Part shown: piece after piece, positions 1 through 5,757 of the stretch
How the letters are laid out: each line of letters begins with the position of its first letter
Position numbering within the stretch: the first letter of the stretch is position 1
From: Candidatus Proteinoplasmatales archaeon SG8-5
Lineage (GTDB): Archaea; Thermoplasmatota; Thermoplasmata; SG8-5
NCBI GenBank assembly: GCA_001595885.1
Contig: LSSH01000005.1
Location: forward strand, 1-8,567
Direction: 5' to 3'
Length of the DNA stretch: 8,567 nt
Notes under the pieces: model-generated
Database searches by the model: none
Seen by the model: only the letters and a program-made list of their open reading frames with translations
What the model was told of the DNA's origin: nothing
Program-made: the position numbers and the translations under genes

Positions 1-824
1 AGCTTCAGCCTCTTGAACCTGTTCTCGTTCACGACCTTCTCGCTCTTGTAGCCCATCTCTATCTTGGCCAGGTTGTCGATGAACTTGAGGGTGGCCACCT
101 CGCTGGGGTTGGTGAGCTGGAGTTCGGATATCTTCATCTGGTGCTTGATGACCGGTGTGGCGTGCTCGATCCCTCCGAATTGCTCGGAGAAATCCGCGAT
201 GATGTGGTCGACCACGTCCTGGAGGGATTTGACCTCGTCCTTGTCTAGGAGGTTCCATGAGACATCCATCTTGGGCTGGGGCTTGTAGTCCTTTACGATA
301 TCTGCCAACTGGCTGAATGCGTTCTCCACGGATTCGCCGGTCAGGGCACTGGTGAGATAACAGTGTTGGCTGGAACCGAAGGCCTCGCAGTTCTCGGCAA
401 CGGCCTCGATGTCCTCGAGCCCGAACTCGGCCTCGTCCACAAGGTCGCTCTTGTTGCCGAGGAATATCATGGGTATTGGTCCGGCCACCCTAAGGACGAG
501 GGGTATCCAGTAGCTGAGCACGCTGTCCAGAGTGTCCTTCCTCGTGAGGTCGGCCACCATAAGGGCACCGTTCATGCCCCTGAAGGATAGGGATTGGGTG
601 TACCTGTAACCCTTCTGGCCGATGATGTCCCAGATCATCAGCACCATGTCCTTCCTGTCGTCCTTGGGGCCTATCTGCAGCTCCTTCTTGGTCACCTTCG
701 TGCCGATGGTCTGGATGTAATCGTCCGAATACTCGTCCACCACAAATCTGCGGATAAGGCTTGTTTTCCCAACTGCTCCGTCCCCGAGCATGATGATGTT
801 CTTCTTTATCATCTTCAGCGACAT
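1..824 (-). CDS. Ras/Rab-like small GTPase with C-terminal extension (partial, 3' end outside window)
   Basis: I translated this directly; 274 codons are visible and the frame is still open at the window edge. All Ras-superfamily motifs are present: P-loop GDGAVGKTS (residues 14-22), switch I YIQTIG with Thr39, switch II WDIIGQ (65-70) keeping the catalytic-type Gln70, NKSD (124-127) for guanine specificity, and a G5-like TSAL (158-161). It should therefore bind GTP and cycle as a cytosolic switch. Ras-type G domains end near residue 180, but here at least 90 more residues follow. They are mostly helical with no recognised family, and no prenylation cysteine is visible. ATG at 824 is chosen because it leaves a normal lead-in to the P-loop; a weak AGGT lies 7 bases upstream. 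An in-frame ATG at 812 is an alternative. It lies 101 bases downstream of the giant longin-like protein gene on the same strand, which suggests a functional partnership. The GTPase call is secure; the specific role is unknown. Confidence 0.95.
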   Translation of the reverse strand, partial: MSLKMIKKNIIMLGDGAVGKTSLIRRFVVDEYSDDYIQTIGTKVTKKELQIGPKDDRKDMVLMIWDIIGQKGYRYTQSLSFRGMNGALMVADLTRKDTLDSVLSYWIPLVLRVAGPIPMIFLGNKSDLVDEAEFGLEDIEAVAENCEAFGSSQHCYLTSALTGESVENAFSQLADIVKDYKPQPKMDVSWNLLDKDEVKSLQDVVDHIIADFSEQFGGIEHATPVIKHQMKISELQLTNPSEVATLKFIDNLAKIEMGYKSEKVVNENRFKRLK

Positions 825-910
825 TTACTCTACCTGCTCTCTCGGTTGATTGTACTGCTCTTTCCCACGATTTCTTTCCCAACCTACATGTAGTTAACAT
901 ATTAATAATA

Positions 911-919
911 CTTTATATT
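911..919 (-). promoter_or_regulatory. TATA-like element upstream of the small GTPase gene
   Basis: On the minus strand this reads AATATAAAG inside a strongly AT-rich gap (about 896-928), in contrast to the GC-rich genes around it. Archaeal TATA boxes centre about 26-27 bases upstream of the transcription start, which would place the start near 888 and give a leader of about 64 bases before the ATG at 824. A 10-base palindrome CTACATGTAG (884-893) would cover that start. No convincing T-rich terminator separates this site from the stop codon of the giant gene, so read-through from upstream is also possible. Confidence 0.45.
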
Positions 920-925
920 GATTTA

Positions 926-1594
926 TTACTCCTCGAATTCCACCTCTATTATGCCTATCTTTATGGTCTCGCCCTTGTACTCCAGCTCCGAGACGTAATA
1001 ATCCGTGTCGCCGTCGAAGGGGTCGTCGAAGGGAAGCTCGACGGCGTAGGCCCCCGTTTCCTTTGACAGCTCGTCCTTCATCTGGTCCAGCTCGTCCGCG
1101 ATGGCGTCCGGTGCAACGATCTGCACGTCTATCGCCGCGTCCCCCTCCAACTCCATGGCCTCGCGCATCGCGATGATGCGCTCCACTATCGAGTTCGCCG
1201 CCATCTTGGTCTCGGCCTCCCGGGTCATCTTCAGGGTGACGTAGAATGTTCCTCCGTCGAAGGGCACCTCCTCCACGCCCTCGGGCACGGAATAGGTGAT
1301 CTCCACCATGTCCTTCTCCACGTAGATGGTCTGTCCCTCGACGCCGATGGTGAACTCGGGTCTGGACAGGCTCTCCACCATCTTCTTCCCCGGCATGTAC
1401 TTGAGAACGCTGATGATGTTCGGGGCGATGTGCCTGTACTTGGCCTTGATCAGGTCCTCGTTCACCTTGACCTTGATGTCCAGGCCGCTCCAGTGCTCGT
1501 CGGCGCCCACCGCTTCCACCTCCGCGACCTTAAGCTGCTCCTTGACGACCGTCTTTATGGTGCCAATTATCTCTCTCCACAGCTCCTCTTCGGA
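926..1594 (-). other. IleRS distal C-terminal-like domain within the giant protein
   Basis: Residues about 1337-1558 follow, in order, the pattern at the end of archaeal isoleucyl-tRNA synthetases. EQLKVAEVEAV corresponds to the ELNVKEVEFV-type segment. A strand block with VEGQTIYVEKD and a following PEG corresponds to the G-x-x-V-x-L-x-x-E-D then PEG block. AANSIVERIIAMREAMEL corresponds to the AREVVRRIQ-x-MRKEAGL helix. The ending YKGETIKIGIIEVE corresponds to the closing I-x-G-x-x-V-x-I-G-I strand. The usual ARE-x-x-RRIQ arginines are partly replaced. The Rossmann catalytic core (HIGH and KMSKS signatures), editing domain and zinc ribbon are absent, so this cannot be a synthetase. The family alignment is from memory. 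Confidence 0.65.
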
Positions 1595-4500
1595 GTGCTG
1601 GATGGCTATGTGCGGCACCGGCTCGTCCTCCATGCCCTGTTCCCTCCTGAAGGTGTCCAGCTTGTCCCTGACGCCGGAAATGGCCTCCAGGTACACGTTC
1701 AGCTTGTCGTCGATGATCGCGGCGCTCTCGAACGTTATGTCCGCCTTCAAAAGCAGGTTGTGCATGCGCCTCTTCAGCTCCTCGTCGTCCAGGGATATCG
1801 GGCCCGCATCGGTGGGCGAGGGCATTGCTTCTATGACGGGCAGCAGCTGCTGGACCTCGGCAAGGTAGGATGAAATGGCCTCGAAGCCCTCCCTGGAGAC
1901 GTTCGTGTTGATATCGGTCAGCTTGCTCTGAAGGCTCGAGAACTCCATGGGCGTGTACTTGCCGTCGACCACCGCCCTGACCGCCGGTGCGAGGAGGCTC
2001 GATTGGCAGAGCGGGACCTCCACCTTGTCCTCCATCTTGATGGTCACCAGATCCCTCAGGTACTGCTCGATCCCCTCGAACACCTCGAGGTTCCCCGACC
2101 ATTCTTCGAATTGGGACCCGAAATCTGTCTCGATTAGGGTGATCGTCTCGGCCATGTACAGGGGCAGGAAAGGAGATTCCTGACCGGCTATCGAGAGAGC
2201 GAGGAAGACGTGGTCGCCCCTTTCGAGCAGGACCTTTGAATCCCCGAACTCCAGGCTGTGGAGGGCCGATTCCCTGGGTATCTCGAAGGAATCCTTGACG
2301 AATTGGTTAATGACCGTGAGCATGCCGCTGAAGACGTCGCTGTCCACGACCTCCTTGATGCGCCTGGTCTCCTTGGCGATGAGTATGCCGGTCTTGTGGA
2401 TGAGGAACACGTCGTCGATGACGAAGGAGCCAGGGTCCTCGACGTTCACATTGCTGAGCTTGCTCAGCTGGTACTTGGTGGGGTCGAAGTAGCGCTGGTA
2501 CTCGGCCTTTATCTCGATCGGAAAGCTGCCTGTCTGGGCGGTCTTCACGGCCAGCTCCATCCTCTTCCGCTCGTTGGGCTTCAATGATTCTATGAAATCG
2601 AGGTATTTCACCTTGACGTTGTCCGGGAACTTGATGTCTATGTTCCTCGCCGGCATGTCACCGGTATTGGACAGCTCGAGGTTCACCGGGGACCACTCCT
2701 CCTTCTGGAGGCCCACGTCGCTCCTCAGCTCCACCTGCAGGTTCGGGGATTTGCCTGCCGTGCTGCCGGCCATCTTCTCCTGGAATCCCCTTTCTATCTT
2801 GGTCAGGGGCGGGTCGAGGCTGAGGTCGCCCTTATCCAGCCTTTCTTTGACCTCCCCCAGCGGCGGCTCGAACTCCCCCACGTCAACGCCAATGTCCCCG
2901 GCGAACTCCATCTGCTCCTCCAGGCTGGTGATCCTTGCCCGGAGCTTCTCGGTCCTGTGGGCGTTCTGCTTCCTCTTGATTGAGCCCTTCGCCCTTTCCA
3001 GCACGCTCCTGGAGCCCTCGTAATCACCGCCCTCGAACAGACCCCTCACCTGGCCGACACTGCCCTCCTCCTCCTCGATGTCGAGGCCCTGGGCCTGCAC
3101 CATGGCCAGCAGCTCCGAGAAGGCTTCGATCTCGCTCCTCACGCTGTCCCGGATTACCGTGTCCATCCGCGATTCTTCGGACTCCTGCAGGTCCATACCG
3201 CTCAGGGCCTCCCTGAGCTGTGACTCGATGGCAATGATCTGGTTGACGACCTCTCCGTAAGGGCGCGTGTTCAGTTCCTCGTTCATGACCTTGACCGATC
3301 TGAAGAGGTTCTCCCTTATCTCGGTGTTCTCAGCATCGGCGGCAATGGCCTTGATCGCGGGCGAAAGCGTGCTCGAGGGCATCACGGCGAGTTCCAACTC
3401 GCGGTCCTCCTTCGTGAATATGAGCTTGCGTATAATCTCCTCTATGCCTTCGAACCGAGTGAGGTCGCCGGTCCAGTCCCTGAACGCCTCCCCGAATGTA
3501 TCTTCCACCTCCTTGAGTATCTCGGTCATGTAGAAGGGCAGGAACTCCGACTCCTCACCGAGGACGGTGATCGCCAGGAACACGTCCGCGCCCCTCTCGA
3601 TGAGGAGCTTGTTGTCGCCGAACTCCATGCGGTTGAGGCTTGTCTCGGCGGGAAGCCCGAAGGAATCCTTCACGAACTGGATGACCGCGGTCAGCATACC
3701 GCTGAACACGTCGCTGTCCACGTCCGCCTCGAACCTCCTGGTCTCCCTGGCCACGAGTATGCCGGAGCGGTGTATAAGGAACACGTCCTCGACGATGTAC
3801 GAGCCGGCCTGGTCCACCTCGATCGTCTTGATGTCGTTGAGCTGGTACTTCGTGTCGTCGAAATATCTCTGGTAGGTCGCGGATATCTCAAGGGGAACGT
3901 CGCCCTCCATGTACGGCATAAGCGCGAGCTCCAGCTCCTTCTCCTCGTTCTGGATGAGCTTCGGAACGGTGGTCTCGCCCTTCACGTCCACATCGCCCGG
4001 GAAGCTGAGCTCCAGGTCGCGGGCCGCCGTCTCGCCCGTGTTGATCACGCTGACGAACACCCTGTTCCATCTCTCCTTCTCCAGACCCTGGTCCTCAACC
4101 GAGACCTGTATGCGCGGGTACTTGCCCTTCAGGTGGGTCTTGGCCTTCTCCTTGATGCTCTCGCCGAACTGGTCCAGCCGGACGTTGGCCTCGTCTAAGC
4201 TGCCCTTGTCCATCATCATCTTCGCGGTGTCGAGCATCCCCTGGACCTCTCTCACGTCCATGCCGATCTCCAACGCGTCCTGCAGCTGCCCTTGGTATGT
4301 CTCGAATATCTCCTCGACCCTGACACGCCTGACCTGGCCCTCACCCGTCCCCAGCTCGCTCTTCGCTGCCTGGACGGCCTCGAACGCCGATTCGTAATCC
4401 TCGTTGCTCAGCGAGCTCTGGGCCTCCTCGATGAGGTCCTGTATCTTCGACACGTCGTCGCCGCGTCTTGCGGCCCTCTCGAGGTCCTCCATTGAATCCT

Positions 4501-5602
4501 GGATCTCCTGTGTGGTCCAGTTGGCGAATAGCTCCTTGGTGTCGTCGTCCATCAGGCGGATGTCGTCCGTGCTCAGCTTGTCGAACACCCTGAGGTTCTT
4601 CACGACCTTCTGGGCGCTCATCTGGATCTCGTCCATTTCCTCGAACCTGCCCTCCTCGAAGGCCGACGAGGCCCTGTCGAGCAACCTGTCCAGCTCCTCG
4701 GATTTCAGGCCCGACCTCTTGGCCTCGTTGGTGAACTGCTGGATGGTCCTAATGGTCAGCCCCGCCCTCTTGAGCAGGACGACCTTGTCCAGCCTGTCCT
4801 CTATCTTCCTGACGTTCCTCCGAACGTCCGCGTAATCGTGAGCCTCCAGCTTCTCCTTGGCGTCCTTGAGGTAACCCCACATCTCCATGGTCACGAAGCC
4901 CGAGTCCTTCACCACCTGCATCCTCTCCTCAGCCAGCTTGACCATGTCCACGAACTCCTTGCTCTCCGTGGCCATTGTCAGCTCCTTCTTGGCCTCCCTC
5001 ATGAGGTTCTTTACCTGGCCGTACCTCTTCGCCCTAAGCTCCTCCCAGGCCTTCATGACCAGCTCCATAGTGTGCGTGATGTCCGCGCCCTTGCGCTTGG
5101 CAGCCTCGATGTCGGTTGCGAACTGGGCTATGAGCTCCCTGGTGGTCACGAAACGCTTTGCGTCCTCCGCCTCCCTCCTTGCGTTGTTGATGTACTCCTG
5201 GGCCGTGCCGAAGATGCCCTCCTCGAGCTTCTCCTTGGCCTTATCCAGCCATTCCTCGGCGGCGTCCACCTCCCCTCCGGCCTGTTTGGCCTCGTCAAGG
5301 GTAGGGAGCGTGTTGAGTATCATCCGCTCCAGGCGCTTCTTCTTCTTCGCGTTCCTGATGATGTTGTTGATCTCCTTGATGGCCTCCTTGGCCTTCTTTT
5401 CCTTCTTTGCCTCGAGGAGCTCTTCGGCCTCCCTGAGGGCTTCCTCCGCCACCTTAACATCGACCCCGAGCTTCTTGGCGTCCGCTATGGATTTCCTGGT
5501 CTTCTCGATGACCGGGTTTCCCTTCTTGGATTTACCCTTGGCAGATTTGCTTTTGGTAGTCTTGGCTTTGCTGGACTTGCCTTTAGTGGACTTCTTCGCC
5601 AT
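926..5602 (-). CDS. Giant multidomain protein: helical repeats, two Ig-like/longin-like modules, IleRS C-terminal-like domain
   Basis: About 1558 residues, cytosolic, no signal peptide or membrane helix. Order, numbered from the ATG at 5602: Lys-rich tail (3-28); seven degenerate helical repeats (31-492); Ig-like beta domain (495-595); longin-like alpha/beta domain (598-729); helical linker; two further helical repeats (820-945); second Ig-like (952-1053) and longin-like (1056-1189) pair; helical linker; IleRS C-terminus-like region (1337-1558). No catalytic motif is visible, so a scaffold or adaptor role is inferred, possibly for the neighbouring Ras-like GTPase, since longin-type domains commonly bind small GTPases. 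The ATG at 5602 is preferred because GGGAG sits 6 bases upstream and the protein then begins MAKKSTKGK. An in-frame GTG at 5671 would add 23 residues of unremarkable sequence. Stop is TAA at 926-928. I do not recognise a named family for the whole protein. The reading frame is certain; domain names are from pattern recognition. Confidence 0.9.
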   Translation of the reverse strand: MAKKSTKGKSSKAKTTKSKSAKGKSKKGNPVIEKTRKSIADAKKLGVDVKVAEEALREAEELLEAKKEKKAKEAIKEINNIIRNAKKKKRLERMILNTLPTLDEAKQAGGEVDAAEEWLDKAKEKLEEGIFGTAQEYINNARREAEDAKRFVTTRELIAQFATDIEAAKRKGADITHTMELVMKAWEELRAKRYGQVKNLMREAKKELTMATESKEFVDMVKLAEERMQVVKDSGFVTMEMWGYLKDAKEKLEAHDYADVRRNVRKIEDRLDKVVLLKRAGLTIRTIQQFTNEAKRSGLKSEELDRLLDRASSAFEEGRFEEMDEIQMSAQKVVKNLRVFDKLSTDDIRLMDDDTKELFANWTTQEIQDSMEDLERAARRGDDVSKIQDLIEEAQSSLSNEDYESAFEAVQAAKSELGTGEGQVRRVRVEEIFETYQGQLQDALEIGMDVREVQGMLDTAKMMMDKGSLDEANVRLDQFGESIKEKAKTHLKGKYPRIQVSVEDQGLEKERWNRVFVSVINTGETAARDLELSFPGDVDVKGETTVPKLIQNEEKELELALMPYMEGDVPLEISATYQRYFDDTKYQLNDIKTIEVDQAGSYIVEDVFLIHRSGILVARETRRFEADVDSDVFSGMLTAVIQFVKDSFGLPAETSLNRMEFGDNKLLIERGADVFLAITVLGEESEFLPFYMTEILKEVEDTFGEAFRDWTGDLTRFEGIEEIIRKLIFTKEDRELELAVMPSSTLSPAIKAIAADAENTEIRENLFRSVKVMNEELNTRPYGEVVNQIIAIESQLREALSGMDLQESEESRMDTVIRDSVRSEIEAFSELLAMVQAQGLDIEEEEGSVGQVRGLFEGGDYEGSRSVLERAKGSIKRKQNAHRTEKLRARITSLEEQMEFAGDIGVDVGEFEPPLGEVKERLDKGDLSLDPPLTKIERGFQEKMAGSTAGKSPNLQVELRSDVGLQKEEWSPVNLELSNTGDMPARNIDIKFPDNVKVKYLDFIESLKPNERKRMELAVKTAQTGSFPIEIKAEYQRYFDPTKYQLSKLSNVNVEDPGSFVIDDVFLIHKTGILIAKETRRIKEVVDSDVFSGMLTVINQFVKDSFEIPRESALHSLEFGDSKVLLERGDHVFLALSIAGQESPFLPLYMAETITLIETDFGSQFEEWSGNLEVFEGIEQYLRDLVTIKMEDKVEVPLCQSSLLAPAVRAVVDGKYTPMEFSSLQSKLTDINTNVSREGFEAISSYLAEVQQLLPVIEAMPSPTDAGPISLDDEELKRRMHNLLLKADITFESAAIIDDKLNVYLEAISGVRDKLDTFRREQGMEDEPVPHIAIQHSEEELWREIIGTIKTVVKEQLKVAEVEAVGADEHWSGLDIKVKVNEDLIKAKYRHIAPNIISVLKYMPGKKMVESLSRPEFTIGVEGQTIYVEKDMVEITYSVPEGVEEVPFDGGTFYVTLKMTREAETKMAANSIVERIIAMREAMELEGDAAIDVQIVAPDAIADELDQMKDELSKETGAYAVELPFDDPFDGDTDYYVSELEYKGETIKIGIIEVEFEE
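2042..2746 (-). repeat. Module copy B: Ig-like plus longin-like domains
   Basis: Second copy of an internal duplication, offset 458 codons (1374 bases) from copy A. The Ig-like half begins near LQVELRSDVGL and carries NTGDMPARN and YQRYFDPTKYQL. The longin-like half carries DDVFLIHKTGILIAKETRR, DSDVFSGML, QFVKDSF, LEFGDSKVLLERG and QESPFLPLYM, then an amphipathic helix ending near EEWSGNLE. Predicted order is strand-strand-helix-three strands-helix(es), as in longin folds. The duplication is clear; the fold names are inferred. Confidence 0.8.
3416..4120 (-). repeat. Module copy A: Ig-like plus longin-like domains
   Basis: First copy of the duplicated module. Matching landmarks are NTGETAARDLEL, YQRYFDDTKYQL, EDVFLIHRSGILVARETRR, DSDVFSGML, QFVKDSF, MEFGDNKLLIERG and EESEFLPFYM, then a helix ending near RDWTGDLT. 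DNA identity with copy B is still obvious over short stretches: plus-strand 3661-3720 aligns to 2287-2346 without gaps. The duplication is therefore traceable at nucleotide level but not recent. Confidence 0.8.
4127..5512 (-). repeat. Array of about seven degenerate 55-65-residue helical repeats in the giant protein
   Basis: Units start near residues 31, 91, 154, 214, 279, 361 and 427 (numbered from the ATG at 5602). Each shows a first helix, a turn of the type G-x-D-V or G-x-E-V (for example KKLGVDVKVAEE, KQAGGEVDAAEE, EIGMDVREVQ), then a helix ending L-x-x-G or a similar turn followed by Y/F-x-x-A (for example LEEGIFGTAQEY, LSNEDYESAFEA) and a third helix. Two more units sit between the Ig/longin modules (about 2768-3145). 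A helical solenoid or rod is the likely shape. No Pfam family is recognised with certainty. Confidence 0.6.
5519..5596 (-). other. Lysine/serine-rich basic N-terminal tail of the giant protein
   Basis: Residues 3-28 consist almost entirely of Lys, Ser, Thr, Gly and Ala in K-S-K/K-G-K steps, resembling histone H1 or AlgP-type tails. Such tails are low-complexity and disordered and can bind nucleic acid or acidic lipid surfaces. The rest of the protein is rich in Glu and Asp, so the tail stands out in charge. Confidence 0.75.
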
Positions 5603-5615
5603 GATTTGCTCCCAT

Positions 5616-5638
5616 GGGGCAAGGAGGCCTCCCGCCCC
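5616..5638 (-). promoter_or_regulatory. GC-rich hairpin just upstream of the ribosome binding site of the giant gene
   Basis: An inverted repeat pairs GGGGC (5616-5620) with GCCCC (5634-5638) and contains the perfect palindrome GGAGGCCTCC (5623-5632). In the minus-strand transcript it forms a stem-loop ending two bases before the GGGAG (5609-5613) that precedes the ATG at 5602. It could modulate ribosome access if translation begins at 5602. If the GTG at 5671 is the true start, this stretch is coding and the pairing may be incidental. Confidence 0.35.
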
Positions 5639-5697
5639 ACTCCGCACGACCGGTGTCCCGGGTAAGCTCACCAGTCATCCCCATAATTGCGTTTGAT

Positions 5698-5706
5698 GTA
5701 TTTATG
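5698..5706 (-). promoter_or_regulatory. TATA-like element for the giant gene
   Basis: On the minus strand this reads CATAAATAC in an AT-rich stretch (about 5691-5730). The expected transcription start, about 26 bases downstream, falls near 5676. That would make a GTG start at 5671 nearly leaderless and give the preferred ATG at 5602 a leader of about 74 bases. A second AT-rich stretch at 5709-5720 is an alternative. Confidence 0.4.
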
Positions 5707-5720
5707 TCTAATTATGATTT

Positions 5721-5733
5721 AGAAACTTTTTAG
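5721..5733 (+). promoter_or_regulatory. BRE/TATA-like element for the NTPase-TPR gene
   Basis: AGAAAC followed by TTTTTAG resembles a purine-rich BRE plus a TATA box. Its centre lies about 28 bases upstream of the ATG at 5758, and no Shine-Dalgarno sequence precedes that ATG, so a leaderless transcript starting at or next to the ATG is the simplest reading. Confidence 0.4.
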
Positions 5734-5757
5734 CCTTGTTTGTCGTTCTCTATCCTC

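Noticed and set aside
490..900. 136-residue minus-strand frame starting near 900
   Set aside because: It overlaps the small GTPase in another frame, and that frame has all the GTPase motifs; its translation is His/Arg/Gly-rich and has no recognisable content.
825..925. Small RNA gene or terminator between the giant gene and the GTPase
   Set aside because: The stretch is AT-rich but lacks a stable stem-loop or a long T-run on either strand; a promoter explains it better.
1022..1594. A true isoleucyl-tRNA synthetase gene or fragment left by gene decay
   Set aside because: The region is in one continuous frame with the rest of the giant protein, has no catalytic core nearby, and ends at a clean stop, so a domain fusion fits better than a decayed synthetase.
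1326..1873. Overlapping plus-strand frames opposite the C-terminal region of the giant gene
   Set aside because: No ribosome binding site, promoter or domain; the minus-strand frame carries the IleRS-like similarity.
3416..4120. Direct DNA repeats as a mobile element or CRISPR-like array
   Set aside because: The repeats at 2042-2746 and 3416-4120 are in frame, diverged and coding; they are a protein-domain duplication without terminal repeats or a transposase.
4838..5696. Two long plus-strand open frames (4838-5665 and 4887-5696) opposite the giant gene
   Set aside because: Both are antisense to the lysine/glutamate-rich helical region; their Leu/Ser/Phe-rich translations mirror AAG/GAG codons and show no domain.
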